The notes: generated by a model from the sequence alone, not told the origin. 64,000 nucleotides of DNA from Microbulbifer variabilis (GCF_020524905.1 NZ_JAIVKI010000003.1:124001-188000), one strand, 5' to 3'. Numbered from the stretch's first letter, positions 18,262-27,891 are shown. A program made the numbers and translations.

Positions 18262-19365
18262 ATGAGCCTGGCTGACAAAGTTCTAGCGGTCAATAATGAC
18301 CTGCCGATCCGTACCGACAAGCCCATTCACAGTGGCAAGGTCCGCTCCGTTTACTGGCTGACTGAGGCCGACAGCCGCCGCTTGATCGAGGAGAAAGGCT
18401 ATCCGGTAGCGCCGGACGCCCCTCTGGCGGTGATGGTGATTTCCGACCGTATCTCCGCTTTCGATTGTATCTGGACCGGCGAAGGTGGCATGCGCGGTGT
18501 GCCCGGTAAGGGCGCGGCACTGAATGCCATTTCCAACCACTGGTTCAAGCTGTTCAAAGAGCAGGGCCTGGCTGATAGCCACATCCTGGATATCCCACAT
18601 CCACTGGTATGGATCGTCCAGAAGGCGCGTCCGGTAATGATCGAAGCGATCGCCCGTCAGTACATCACCGGCTCCATGTGGCGCTCTTACCAGAAGGGCG
18701 AGCGTGAATTCTGTGGAATCGAAATCCCCAATGATCTGCAGAAAGACCAGAAGTTACCCGAGCTGCTGATTACCCCTTCCACTAAAGGTATTCTCAAGGG
18801 AATTCCCGGCGTACCGGAAGCGGATGATGTCAATATCACCCGCAAGAATATCGAAGATAATTTTGCAGACTTTAACTTCCGCAGTGCAGGCGATATCGAC
18901 CTGTACGAGAAACTGCTGAAGGAAGGTTTTGATGTAATCTCCGCTGAACTGGAAAAGCTCGACCAGATCTTTGTCGACACCAAGTTTGAATTCGGTTACG
19001 TGACCGATGCCAATGGTGAAGAAAAGCTGATTTATATGGATGAGGTGGGCACTCCGGACTCCTCCCGAATTTGGGATGGTGAAGAGTACCGCGCTGGCAA
19101 AGTTGTGGAAAACTCTAAAGAGGGTTTCCGCCAGGCTCTGCTCAGCTACTTCCCGGATTCCGATATCCTGCTGAACAAAGATCGTATGGACGAGCGCCTG
19201 GCTCTGGCCCGGGATAACGAATTGCCGGAGTCCATGCTGATGGATCTCTCCAAAACCTACGTGGGTATTGCTGAGAAGATTATCGGAAAGAAACTGGTAA
19301 TATCGGATAACCCCAAAGCGGAGCTACTCGAAGTTCTGCGCAAGGATTATGGCTTGGTCGATTGA
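18262..19365 (+). CDS. purC: SAICAR synthase PurC (long form)
   Basis: Joins aspartate to CAIR in purine synthesis. The protein has the family segments [40 protein letters not shown] and the region [29 protein letters not shown]. At 367 residues it is much longer than E. coli PurC (237) and matches the long form found in many marine gammaproteobacteria and Pseudomonas-like relatives. In Pseudomonas purC follows dapA-bamC-MBL; here it follows perM and those genes lie about 40 kb away. Its ATG follows AGGTGAGAG. Confidence 0.95.
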   Translation: MSLADKVLAVNNDLPIRTDKPIHSGKVRSVYWLTEADSRRLIEEKGYPVAPDAPLAVMVISDRISAFDCIWTGEGGMRGVPGKGAALNAISNHWFKLFKEQGLADSHILDIPHPLVWIVQKARPVMIEAIARQYITGSMWRSYQKGEREFCGIEIPNDLQKDQKLPELLITPSTKGILKGIPGVPEADDVNITRKNIEDNFADFNFRSAGDIDLYEKLLKEGFDVISAELEKLDQIFVDTKFEFGYVTDANGEEKLIYMDEVGTPDSSRIWDGEEYRAGKVVENSKEGFRQALLSYFPDSDILLNKDRMDERLALARDNELPESMLMDLSKTYVGIAEKIIGKKLVISDNPKAELLEVLRKDYGLVD

Positions 19366-19378
19366 TCCAGTCTTGATT

Positions 19379-19407
19379 TTAAAAACCGGCGCTTGCGCCG
19401 GTTTTTT
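19379..19407 (+). terminator. Rho-independent terminator after purC
   Basis: AAAACCGGCG (19381-19390) pairs with CGCCGGTTTT around a CTTG loop, and the stem runs into seven T. It lies 13 bases after the purC stop. Confidence 0.92.
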
Positions 19408-19525
19408 TATGCCCGCCACAATTCGCCATTATTCCCCCTAACTTCCGCCCGATTCCCTGCCGTCTTTCGCCCGCTTTGCCCTGTTTAATAAGTTCACTAT
19501 CCAATTTAAAAGTGGAGAAAAGTGA

Positions 19526-21907
19526 GTGAACAGGGTGATGTTGTTTGGGCAGCGGTTTCATAAAGACGATCTGATGTTGCCGACGGAAGAGTATTATCGT
19601 CGCCGCCAGAAAACCGGGGGTGCGGGCCGCTGGTTATTATTTTTTGTGGTGGTATTGGCCGTGGTGATTGCGGCTATCGGAGCCGAGGTCAGTGCTCAGG
19701 AGCTCGTTTACGAAAATGATACTGTCACCGCTGAACCGGTCACCCTGGATGATGTGCAAGCAGGAGATTTGCTATTTACCAGTGCGGATAGCGACCGCTA
19801 TGTGCCCGCAGTGCACCTGGGCAGCAGTGTTAAAATGGTGGTGCGCGGCTTGGTTGCAGAAGTGCAATTGCAGCAGGCTTTTCAAAATACCAGCGATGTT
19901 TGGCAGGAGGCCATTTATGCACTGCCATTGCCCGATCAGGTGGCAGTGGCCGGTCTCGAAATTCAGTTAGGTGAGCGCCGAATTATTGGCAAGGTGCGCG
20001 AGCGCTTGCAGGCGGCAAAGATTTATAAAGCTGCTCGTGCGGCGGGTAAACGCGCAGCTCTCTTAGAGCAGCAACGTCCCAACCTGTTTACCAACAAGGT
20101 GGCCAATATTGCACCGGGAGAAACGGTGCAGGTGAATATTCGCTATCTACAGCCAGTAGCCTATGACAGCGGCGTCTTTTCTTTGCGCATGCCGACTACT
20201 CTAACTCCCCGTTATATCCCCGGTGAACCCATTCCCTCACAAGCCCTTGGTGGTACCGAACTGGAACTGGTAACACAGGGCAGTGGTTGGGCGCTGCCTA
20301 CCAATCAGGTAAAGGATGCACCGGCGATTACTCCGTTGATGCAGCCGGCGGAAGAGGTGGAGCCGGTGGCTAGTCACAATATTGCGATTGAGGTTGAGCT
20401 GGAAGGTGGCTTGCCGTTGGTGAAAATTGGCAGCCCCTATCACGATATTGCTATCGATGAAAAAGCTGGAGAGCGCTACTCCATTCGTTTGCGCAATGGC
20501 ACGACGAAAATGGATCGAGACTTTTTATTAAATTGGCAGGCTGAACCCTCGGCTATGCCGCGTGCGGCATTGTTTAGTGAGCTTGATAGTGAGCGTATCA
20601 CTGGGGTACTAGGGAGTGGGGAGGAAGCGGATGAAAAACCCGGTACTTATTTGCAGGTGATGCTGCTGCCACCGGATGAGGGCACTCAGGCCCAACGCTT
20701 GCCACGGGAAGTGGTCTACGTCATCGATACCTCTGGCTCTATGGGCGGTAACTCCATTCGCCAGGCCAAGGAGAGCCTGGTACTGGCGCTTTCGCGCCTG
20801 CATGGTAATGACCGTTTTAATGTCATTGAATTTAATAACAGCCCACGCGCTTTTTTCCCGCGTCCGGTGACAGCGAGTGCGGAGAATATTCAGCGTGCGC
20901 GCCAGGAGGTCGAACATTTAAATGCCGATGGGGGTACCGAGATGGCCTCGGCACTGCGTCTGGCGTTGGGGCAGCAGCTGCCCGACGATACCAGCCTGGT
21001 ACATCAAGTGGTGTTTATTACCGATGGTGCGGTGGGTAATGAGCAGGCGCTGTTTGAGTTAATTCATCAACATCTGGGCAACGCGCGTTTATTTACGGTG
21101 GGCATTGGCTCGGCGCCCAACAGCCACTTTATGCGTAAAGCTGCCCAGTTTGGCCGCGGCATCTCGGTAACTATTGGCGATCTTTCCGAAGTGCGCGGGC
21201 GTATGCAGACACTGTTCGCCAAGCTGGAAAATCCCATGGCCACCGACCTACAGCTGAGCTGGCCCGAGGGTGTGGTGGCGGACGCATACCCCAAGCGAAT
21301 TCCCGATCTCTATCGCGGTGAGCCATTGCAGTTGGTGGCCAGGGTGGAAGGGGGCCAATTGCAAGGGGATATTCAGCTGCGCGGGCGCATGGCAGGTAAG
21401 CAGTTTGTGCGCAAGTTGGCGCTGGCGGTGGAGCAGGTCCCCAATACCGGTGGTATCGGCAGTTTGTGGGCGCGCAGAAAAATTGAATTCCTGCGCGATC
21501 GCCAAACTCAGTTGGGGGAGAAGAGCGATGCGGGCCAGGCCCTGCGCGAGCAGATTTTGCAGCTCGCCCTGGATCATCAACTCGCCAGCCCCTACACCAG
21601 CTTTGTCGCCGTTGAAGAAACGATAGCGCGCACGACTGATAAAGAACTGTCACAGAGTGTGGTAACCAACATTGTGCCTAAAGGGCAGGTGCTGCAGCGT
21701 CAGGCTTATCCCAGTACCGCCACTGGTGTGTACACACAATTACTAGCGGCTTTGAGTCTGCTCAGTCTGGCGGTACTGCTAGGCTGCGGCCACTCGATGC
21801 GCGCCAATGCAATGGGAGCGGTACGCCGCTTGTTGCGCAAAATTGTGCCGGACTTGCGCCGCTGTAATGGTGGGTTGGAGGCGCAGTTGGGGAGTGCACC
21901 GCGGTGA
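19526..21907 (+). CDS. Marine proteobacterial sortase target protein (VIT + VWA)
   Basis: Secreted 793-residue protein that should be a sortase substrate. In order: a basic lead, a membrane helix or signal (about 36-56, ending EVSAQE), a VIT domain (about 75-205), and a VWA domain whose MIDAS motif VIDTSGSMGG lies near residue 400. Near the C-terminus is YPSTATG (728-734), a hydrophobic stretch (about 735-755) and a basic tail (VRRLLRKIV), the layout of a sortase sorting signal, although the LPXTG motif is degenerate. The GTG start at 19526 follows GTGGAGAAAAG; ATG at 19538 is an alternative. It overlaps the sortase gene by four bases. The role of the family is unknown; adhesion or calcium-dependent binding is a guess from VWA. 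Confidence 0.92.
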   Translation: MNRVMLFGQRFHKDDLMLPTEEYYRRRQKTGGAGRWLLFFVVVLAVVIAAIGAEVSAQELVYENDTVTAEPVTLDDVQAGDLLFTSADSDRYVPAVHLGSSVKMVVRGLVAEVQLQQAFQNTSDVWQEAIYALPLPDQVAVAGLEIQLGERRIIGKVRERLQAAKIYKAARAAGKRAALLEQQRPNLFTNKVANIAPGETVQVNIRYLQPVAYDSGVFSLRMPTTLTPRYIPGEPIPSQALGGTELELVTQGSGWALPTNQVKDAPAITPLMQPAEEVEPVASHNIAIEVELEGGLPLVKIGSPYHDIAIDEKAGERYSIRLRNGTTKMDRDFLLNWQAEPSAMPRAALFSELDSERITGVLGSGEEADEKPGTYLQVMLLPPDEGTQAQRLPREVVYVIDTSGSMGGNSIRQAKESLVLALSRLHGNDRFNVIEFNNSPRAFFPRPVTASAENIQRARQEVEHLNADGGTEMASALRLALGQQLPDDTSLVHQVVFITDGAVGNEQALFELIHQHLGNARLFTVGIGSAPNSHFMRKAAQFGRGISVTIGDLSEVRGRMQTLFAKLENPMATDLQLSWPEGVVADAYPKRIPDLYRGEPLQLVARVEGGQLQGDIQLRGRMAGKQFVRKLALAVEQVPNTGGIGSLWARRKIEFLRDRQTQLGEKSDAGQALREQILQLALDHQLASPYTSFVAVEETIARTTDKELSQSVVTNIVPKGQVLQRQAYPSTATGVYTQLLAALSLLSLAVLLGCGHSMRANAMGAVRRLLRKIVPDLRRCNGGLEAQLGSAPR

Positions 21908-22482
21908 TACGGCTGCTGCTTTTTGTAACGTGCCTGGTACTGGGGTTGTGGCAATTGGGTTCCAGCTCCTGGTTGCTGGCTAAAGCACAGTTGGCCCAGT
22001 TACTGATTGCTAATGCCTGGGAAGAGCAGTTGCAGGATGGAGCCCCGCAAAAGCCTTGGCCCTGGGCAGATACCCGGCCGGTGGCCAAGCTCAAGTTGCA
22101 GGGCCAGCGTCCATTGGTCGTTCTTGCCGGAGGCAGTGGACAGGCCCTCGCTTTTGGTCCGGGGATGCTGGCGGGTTCCGGCAAGCCCGGTGATTTCCGC
22201 ACGACGGTGATAGCCGCGCACCGGGATACACACTTTGCCGGGCTGCAACATTTACAGCGCGGCAACGCGATCTATCTGCAGGGCGAGGACGGCCGCTGGC
22301 ACACTTACCGGGTAACGGAGTTGCGTATCGTAAATAGTAAACGCGAGCGCCTGCCGGTATTCGCTGAACGGGGTCTGCTGTTGGTGACCTGCTACCCCTT
22401 CGATGCTATCGCGGCGGGTGGTCCTATGCGCTACTTGGTCTACGCTGAATACCAATCTGGTGGGGGGCTTGTGCAGCTGTGA
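21904..22482 (+). CDS. Class GN sortase
   Basis: Transpeptidase of 192 residues, the Gram-negative sortase dedicated to the upstream VIT/VWA protein. An N-terminal membrane anchor (about 3-25) precedes the sortase domain. The catalytic triad is visible: His106 in TTVIAAHRDTHF, Cys163 in LLLVTCYPFDAI and Arg177 in GPMRYLVYA. Translation starts at a GTG inside the upstream stop (GTGA), so target and enzyme are co-translated. What the target is attached to in a Gram-negative envelope is unknown. A strong terminator follows. Confidence 0.93.
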   Translation: MIRLLLFVTCLVLGLWQLGSSSWLLAKAQLAQLLIANAWEEQLQDGAPQKPWPWADTRPVAKLKLQGQRPLVVLAGGSGQALAFGPGMLAGSGKPGDFRTTVIAAHRDTHFAGLQHLQRGNAIYLQGEDGRWHTYRVTELRIVNSKRERLPVFAERGLLLVTCYPFDAIAAGGPMRYLVYAEYQSGGGLVQL

Positions 22483-22554
22483 CTGAAGGCTTTAATTGGG
22501 GCTCGATTTTGTAGTTCATTTTCTCAAACTTTCCATAAAATATTCTGGTAAAGC

Positions 22555-22596
22555 AACAAAACGGCAAATAATTGTTTTGCCGTTTTGTTTTGTTTG
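22555..22596 (+). terminator. Rho-independent terminator after the sortase gene
   Basis: AACAAAACGGCAAA (22555-22568) is a perfect 14-base complement of TTTGCCGTTTTGTT (22576-22589), with a 7-base loop and a T-rich tail. Confidence 0.9.
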
Positions 22597-22624
22597 TAAC
22601 TAACTGTCCTATCTGGAAAATTTT

Positions 22625-22641
22625 TTGTAGTAATACTACAA
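22625..22641. promoter_or_regulatory. Palindromic operator candidate upstream of aceE (GntR/PdhR-like)
   Basis: TTGTAGTAATACTACAA is a perfect palindrome of two 8-base arms around one A, about 290 bases before the aceE start. Its size and odd centre resemble operators of GntR/FadR-type regulators, and PdhR of that class controls aceEF in E. coli. No regulator gene lies beside aceE here, so the assignment is inference. The rest of the gap to aceE (22642-22929) shows no gene and no clear promoter. Confidence 0.45.
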
Positions 22642-22929
22642 TCGCCTCCGCTAATCACCGGGGATAGGGTTTTGTCCGCCACGCTGAGTGGGCCCGGCAA
22701 CAGATAATTACTATCAAACTAAGTACTCGCGGCACAGACCAGCGCCGCTTTCCCTCTCCGCTGCGATTGGGTGAAGATTTACTCATTGCATTTCCGCCAC
22801 CATAGGTGGTGAATTGGCGGAAGCCTGAAAAAAAGGAAGCATTTTTTCGCCTGCGCTGTAGTTTGCCCGCGAACCGATTTTTGAGAAATAGACCGACTCG
22901 ACGTCGCCTAATTCGCCGAGGAGCATTTG

Positions 22930-25599
22930 ATGCACGAAGATACCGATAACCTCGAAACGCAGGAATGGCTGGATGCGCTGCAGGCGGTTATCCGCTATAG
23001 CGGCAAAGAGCGCGCCGCCTTCCTTCTGAAGCAGCTGTCTGATCGCGCCACGGATGTTGGCGTACAGTTGCCTGCGGCTATTACTACCCCTTACCGCAAT
23101 ACCATTCCGCCCAATGCGGAAAAACGCATGCCCGGCGACCTGTTTATGGAGCGCCGTATCCGCTCGCTGATTCGCTGGAATGCCCTGGCGATGGTCGTGC
23201 GTGCCAATCAGAACAACGATCACCTCGGCGGCCATATCTCCAGCTTCTCCTCCGCCGCCACGCTTTACGATGTGGGCTTTAACTACTTTTTCCGCGGCAA
23301 TGAAGGTGAGGAACGCGGCGACCTGATTTTCTTCCAGGGCCACAGTGCGCCGGGTATCTATGCTCGTTCCTATTTGGAAGGACGCTTCGATGAGGAGCAA
23401 CTGGATAACTTCCGCCGCGAAGTGAACGGTAATGGCCTCTCCTCTTATCCACACCCTTGGCTGATGCCGGATTACTGGCAGTTCCCTACCGTATCCATGG
23501 GGCTGGGACCAATTCAGGCGATTTATCAGGCGCATATTATGCGCTACATGTCCGCCCGAGGTTTGTCCCCACGCGGTGATCGCAAGGTATGGGCTTTCCT
23601 TGGTGATGGTGAGTGTGATGAGCCGGAAACCCTGGGCGCAATTTCCCTGGCCGGCCGCGAACAGCTGGAAAACCTGGTGTTCGTGGTTAACTGTAATTTG
23701 CAGCGCCTGGATGGCCCGGTGCGCGGTAACGGCAAAATCGTACAGGAGCTTGAAGGCGTATTCCGTGGGGCCGGTTGGAACGTCGTTAAGGTGCTCTGGG
23801 GTCGCCTGTGGGACCCGCTGCTGGAGAAAGACGACAAAGGTCTGCTGCAGAAAGTCATGGATGAAGTGGTCGATGGCGAGATGCAGAACTTTAAGGCCAA
23901 CGGGGGTGCTTATACCCGCGAGCATTTCTTTGGCAAATACCCGGAGTTGCTGGAACTGGTCAAGGATATGTCCGACGACGAGATCATGAAGCTGAATCGC
24001 GGCGGCCACGACCCATACAAGGTATACGCAGCCTACGCGGCAGCCATGGCGCACAAAGGCCAGCCCACCGTGATCCTGGCGCAAACGGTTAAAGGTTACG
24101 GCCTGGGCTCCGCCGGCGAAGCGGCGATGGATACCCACTCCGTGAAGAAGCTGGATCTGGATGCCCTCGAGCGCTTCCGCGACCGCTTTGCTATTCCGCT
24201 CACGGATAAAGAGCTGGAAGAAGTCCCTTACTACCGCCCATCACCGGACAGCCCGGAAATGAAATATATGGCGGAGCGCCGTAAGGCCCTGGGTGGTCCG
24301 GTTCCGCGTCGACCCACCGAGTGCCCCAAACTGGAAGTGCCTGATCTCGATGCCTTCAGTGCACTGACCAAGGGCTCTGGCGAGCGTGAAATTTCAACCA
24401 CCATGGCTTTTGTGCGGGCTATCGCCGCGCTGGTAAAAGACAAGAATATCGGCAAATACATCGCGCCGATCGTTCCAGATGAAGCTCGAACTTTCGGTAT
24501 GGAAGGCCTGTTCCGCCAGCTAGGCATCTACTCCTCCCAGGGGCAGCGTTACACCCCGGTGGATCACGGCCAGATCATGTATTACAAGGAAGACAAGAAA
24601 GGCCAGGTGCTGGAAGAGGGCATCAACGAAGCCGGTGCTATGTCCACCTGGATGGCATTGGCCACCGCCTACAGCAACCACGGCGTAGCGATGGTGCCTT
24701 TCTATATCTACTACTCCATGTTTGGTTTCCAGCGAATCGGCGACCTGGCCTGGGCCGCTGGTGATATGCAGGCGCGCGGCTTCTTGATCGGCGCCACTGC
24801 CGGCCGTACCACCCTGAACGGTGAAGGTCTGCAGCATCAGGATGGCCACAGCCATGTGCTCTCCTCAACGATCCCCAACTGTCGCAGCTATGACCCGGCC
24901 TATGGCTATGAACTGGCCGTGGTTATGCAGCGCGGCCTTAAGGAGATGTACGAGGAGCAGAAGAATGTCTTCTATTACATCACCATTGAGAACGAAAACT
25001 ACCTGCAGCCGGAAATGCCCCAAGGCGTGGAAGAAGGCATTATTCGCGGTATCTACAAGCTGCAGTCCAACGTCAAGAAAGGTGCCAAAGGTAAGGCCGC
25101 CAAGAAGCATGTACAGTTGATCGGCGGCGGCACTATTTTGCGCGAAGTATTGGCAGCGGCGGATATCCTCGCCGACCAGTTTGGCGTAACTTCCGATGTT
25201 TGGAGCCTCACCTCTGCTGTGGAAGCGGCCCGTGAAGGCCAGGATGTGGCACGCTGGAATATGCTGCACCCGGAAGCCGAGCCACGCAAAGCCTGGATCA
25301 GCGAACAGTTTGAGGGGAATACGGCTCCGGTAATTGCTTCCACCGATTACATCCGTTCCTATGTGGAGCCGCTGCGCGAATTTATTGATGGTGAGCTGAC
25401 CACTCTGGGCACCGATGGTTTTGGCCGCAGTGATAGCCGTGAGCAGTTGCGTCGCTTCTTCGAAGTGGATCGCAACTATGTGGTAGTCGCCGCTCTTAAT
25501 GGGTTGGCCAAGCAGGGTGTGATTGATGCGAAAGAAGTTTCTGAGGCGATTGTGAAACTCAATATCGACGCCGAAAAAGTTAACCCGCGCATCAGCTAA
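22930..25599 (+). CDS. aceE: Pyruvate dehydrogenase E1 component AceE
   Basis: Thiamine-diphosphate enzyme that decarboxylates pyruvate and acetylates the E2 lipoyl group. The 889-residue length is typical of the homodimeric E1 of gammaproteobacteria. Visible landmarks are HLGGHISSFSSAATLYDVGFN, the ThDP motif FLGDGECDEPETLG...VVNCNLQRLDGPVRGN, and the transketolase pyrimidine domain with GRTTLNGEGLQHQDGHSH. I start at ATG 22930, seven bases after GAGGAGC; an in-frame TTG directly precedes it. It lies 17 bases before aceF. No pdhR homologue precedes it. Confidence 0.98.
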   Translation: MHEDTDNLETQEWLDALQAVIRYSGKERAAFLLKQLSDRATDVGVQLPAAITTPYRNTIPPNAEKRMPGDLFMERRIRSLIRWNALAMVVRANQNNDHLGGHISSFSSAATLYDVGFNYFFRGNEGEERGDLIFFQGHSAPGIYARSYLEGRFDEEQLDNFRREVNGNGLSSYPHPWLMPDYWQFPTVSMGLGPIQAIYQAHIMRYMSARGLSPRGDRKVWAFLGDGECDEPETLGAISLAGREQLENLVFVVNCNLQRLDGPVRGNGKIVQELEGVFRGAGWNVVKVLWGRLWDPLLEKDDKGLLQKVMDEVVDGEMQNFKANGGAYTREHFFGKYPELLELVKDMSDDEIMKLNRGGHDPYKVYAAYAAAMAHKGQPTVILAQTVKGYGLGSAGEAAMDTHSVKKLDLDALERFRDRFAIPLTDKELEEVPYYRPSPDSPEMKYMAERRKALGGPVPRRPTECPKLEVPDLDAFSALTKGSGEREISTTMAFVRAIAALVKDKNIGKYIAPIVPDEARTFGMEGLFRQLGIYSSQGQRYTPVDHGQIMYYKEDKKGQVLEEGINEAGAMSTWMALATAYSNHGVAMVPFYIYYSMFGFQRIGDLAWAAGDMQARGFLIGATAGRTTLNGEGLQHQDGHSHVLSSTIPNCRSYDPAYGYELAVVMQRGLKEMYEEQKNVFYYITIENENYLQPEMPQGVEEGIIRGIYKLQSNVKKGAKGKAAKKHVQLIGGGTILREVLAAADILADQFGVTSDVWSLTSAVEAAREGQDVARWNMLHPEAEPRKAWISEQFEGNTAPVIASTDYIRSYVEPLREFIDGELTTLGTDGFGRSDSREQLRRFFEVDRNYVVVAALNGLAKQGVIDAKEVSEAIVKLNIDAEKVNPRIS

Positions 25600-25616
25600 G
25601 AGAAGGCAGAACTCCT

Positions 25617-27263
25617 ATGGCAAAACAAGTCATTAAAGTGCCTGACCTCGGTGGTGCCGATCAGGTGGATGTTATTGAAATCACGGTTGCCGTCGGTGAT
25701 ACCGTCGCGCAAGAGGATTCCTTGATAGTGGTGGAGGGCGATAAAGCCTCCATGGATGTGCCGGCCCCCGTGGCTGGCAAAATCCTCAGCATCAGCGTGA
25801 AAGAGGGCGATAAGGTCTCTGAAGGCGATGTGATTGGGGAGATCGAAACCGATGTAGCGGAATCGCCGGCAGAGGAACCCACTGAGGCTCCGGCCCAGGA
25901 AGAGGCTGCACCGGCTTCCAAGCCGAAAGCCGAAGTCCCTGCGGCAGCGACGAGCGCTGAACCGAAAGAGGAAACGATCCAGGTCCCCGATCTGGGGGGT
26001 GCCGATGCGGTGGATGTGATCGAGATCAGTGTGCAGCCCGGCGATACTGTCGAAGAGGGCGACTCTCTGATCGTAGTGGAAGGTGACAAGGCGTCTATGG
26101 ACATACCTTCCCCAAGCGCCGGTACCGTGGTCTCTATCGTCGTAAAAGAGGGCGACAAGGTCTCCACTGGGGATGCGTTGGGTGTATTGAAGGTGGCAGC
26201 CAAGGGAGACGCCGCTTCCCCCGTTGGGCCAGAAGCAGCCCCACAAGTCGAGGCTCCAGCCAAGAGTACTACGCAAGGGGAGTCAGAGCCGGTTGAACCG
26301 CCGGCGGCTCCCCAAAAAGACTACCAGTTAGAGCGCGACCTCACTGTGGCGGCCGAGGTTTACGCCGGCCCTGCCGTGCGCAAACTGGCGCGGGAGTTGG
26401 GTGTTACTTTGAACAAGGTGAAGCCCACCGGTCCGCGCAACCGGGTTTCCAAGGACGATCTGCACAACTATATCCGCGAGCAGGTGAAAAAGGCCGAGAG
26501 CGGTGCGGTTGGTGTCGGTGGTGCAATCGGTATCGCCAAGATGCCGGATATCGATTTCAGCCAGTTTGGTCCGGTGAATGTGGAGCCGATGAGCAAGATC
26601 CACAAGATCACCGCGGCCAATATGTCCCGCAACTGGCTCAATGTGCCTCATGTAACCCAGTTCGATGATGCGGATATCACCGAACTGGAAGACTTCCGTA
26701 AGTCTATGAAGGCAGAGGCGGAAAAGCGTGGCGTGAAACTCACTCCGGTGCCTTTCCTGTTGAAAGCCGTAGCGGCCGCCTTGCGCGCAGAACCCAGCTT
26801 CAATGTGTCACTGCACAATGATGGTGAGCACATTGTGCGCAAGGACTATGTGCACGTTGGTATGGCAGTGGATACACCCAAAGGCCTGATGGTGCCGGTG
26901 ATTCGCGATGTGGATAAAAAGGGCTTGTATGAGCTGGCTGCCGAGGCCACAGAGCTTGCCCTGAAAGCCCGCGATGGCAAGCTGAAGCCCAACGAGATGC
27001 AGGGTGCCTGTTTTACTATCTCAAGCCTGGGCGCAATCGGTGGCAACGGATTTACCCCAATCGTCAATTCGCCGGAAGTGGGTATCCTCGGTGTCTCCAA
27101 GTTGGCGGTGAAGCCTGTGTGGAATGGCAAGGATTTTGAGCCAAGGCAGATGTTGCCACTGGCGTTGTCTTACGATCACCGCGCGGTGAATGGTGGCGAT
27201 GCGGGGCGCTTTATGACCTATCTGGTGAGTGTGTTGGCGGACGTGCGTCGTTTGCTGCTGTAG
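25617..27263 (+). CDS. aceF: Pyruvate dehydrogenase E2, dihydrolipoyl acetyltransferase AceF
   Basis: Core of the pyruvate dehydrogenase complex, 548 residues. Two lipoyl domains (about 3-76 and 122-195) each contain VVEGDKASMD with the lipoylated Lys (first about K43). Linkers are rich in Ala, Pro and Glu. The E1/E3-binding domain (about 250-290, AGPAVRKLARELGVTLNKVKPTGPRNRVSKDDL) precedes the catalytic domain, whose active-site signature near the C-terminus is SYDHRAVNGG. Asn replaces the Asp of the E. coli DHRVIDG motif, as in some other gammaproteobacteria. The E3 gene lpd does not follow; the operon ends in a terminator. Confidence 0.97.
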   Translation: MAKQVIKVPDLGGADQVDVIEITVAVGDTVAQEDSLIVVEGDKASMDVPAPVAGKILSISVKEGDKVSEGDVIGEIETDVAESPAEEPTEAPAQEEAAPASKPKAEVPAAATSAEPKEETIQVPDLGGADAVDVIEISVQPGDTVEEGDSLIVVEGDKASMDIPSPSAGTVVSIVVKEGDKVSTGDALGVLKVAAKGDAASPVGPEAAPQVEAPAKSTTQGESEPVEPPAAPQKDYQLERDLTVAAEVYAGPAVRKLARELGVTLNKVKPTGPRNRVSKDDLHNYIREQVKKAESGAVGVGGAIGIAKMPDIDFSQFGPVNVEPMSKIHKITAANMSRNWLNVPHVTQFDDADITELEDFRKSMKAEAEKRGVKLTPVPFLLKAVAAALRAEPSFNVSLHNDGEHIVRKDYVHVGMAVDTPKGLMVPVIRDVDKKGLYELAAEATELALKARDGKLKPNEMQGACFTISSLGAIGGNGFTPIVNSPEVGILGVSKLAVKPVWNGKDFEPRQMLPLALSYDHRAVNGGDAGRFMTYLVSVLADVRRLLL

Positions 27264-27290
27264 TTCACAAGCCATAGCCAAAACTCGATA

Positions 27291-27317
27291 AAAAAAGCGG
27301 CCATCGGCCGCTTTTTT
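27291..27317 (+). terminator. Rho-independent terminator after aceF
   Basis: AAAAAAGCGGCC (27291-27302), loop ATC, and GGCCGCTTTTTT (27306-27317) form a perfect 12-base-pair stem ending in a T-run. Confidence 0.92.
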
Positions 27318-27621
27318 ATTGGCACTTCTTACCTGTTTCAAGGGCGATCGTGAAGAGTCCACTGCTGTAGAGATAGGCCCCTCGTATACATCTTCTTTCC
27401 TTTCACTTGCTTGAATGAATTGGAACTGAAGAGTTGGTTTCCGAGAGTGAATAACACTATCAAAATGGTCGCTCATAATTGTGCTTAATTTGGCGCTAAA
27501 AACTTTCTAAGAATGAAATACGCGCAGAAATGACACGGCGCCAGCTGGCTGGCTATTCCTCGCCGGCTAGACTTTTTTAAAGACAGCTATCAGCGCAACA
27601 CTGAAAGTGGAGTGTCGGATC
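27318..27621. other. Non-coding stretch upstream of the lipoprotein cluster
   Basis: About 300 bases with no supported gene. The G+C content looks lower than in aceF. CTAGACT at 27567-27573 resembles a -10 element, possibly of sigma-S type, about 48 bases before the first lipoprotein start, but no good -35 element is seen. Nothing else is evident. Confidence 0.4.
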
Positions 27622-27891
27622 ATGGGGCCTTTAAGGAAATTTGCTCTGCCGCTAGTGGCGGCACTGGCGGTGCAGGGTTGCTTATTCTTACCCGCTGAAG
27701 AAGTGGAGGGTGAAGATCCTTTCTTTTTCGAGGTTCAGGCTAGCGGGCAGGAAAGCGGATTTGTCGAAGCCGGTACGATTGTTTCGTCCTCTGCTCAGGC
27801 TTTGCCGGCTGATTACGAGTGCGAAGGACATTGTACCAACCCGATACATGATTCCACCACTTGGTTCTTCCCGGTCCTGCGAGTGTATTAA
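27622..27891 (+). CDS. Small predicted lipoprotein 1
   Basis: A hypothetical 89-residue protein. The N-terminus MGPLRKFALPLVAALAVQGC is a lipoprotein signal with the lipidated Cys at residue 20. The mature part is acidic (AEEVEGEDPFFFEV) and ends with a two-Cys segment YECEGHCTNPIHDSTTWFFP. I recognise no domain. The ATG at 27622 lies 10 bases after GTGGAG; an in-frame GTG at 27607 is less likely. It is the first of three consecutive small lipoprotein genes on this strand. The product is probably envelope-located, function unknown. Confidence 0.6.
   Translation: MGPLRKFALPLVAALAVQGCLFLPAEEVEGEDPFFFEVQASGQESGFVEAGTIVSSSAQALPADYECEGHCTNPIHDSTTWFFPVLRVY

Noticed and set aside
22783-24138. 451-codon minus-strand frame opposite aceE
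   Set aside because: Opposite a conserved gene, with Ile/His/Val-rich low-information translation typical of antisense frames in GC-rich genes.
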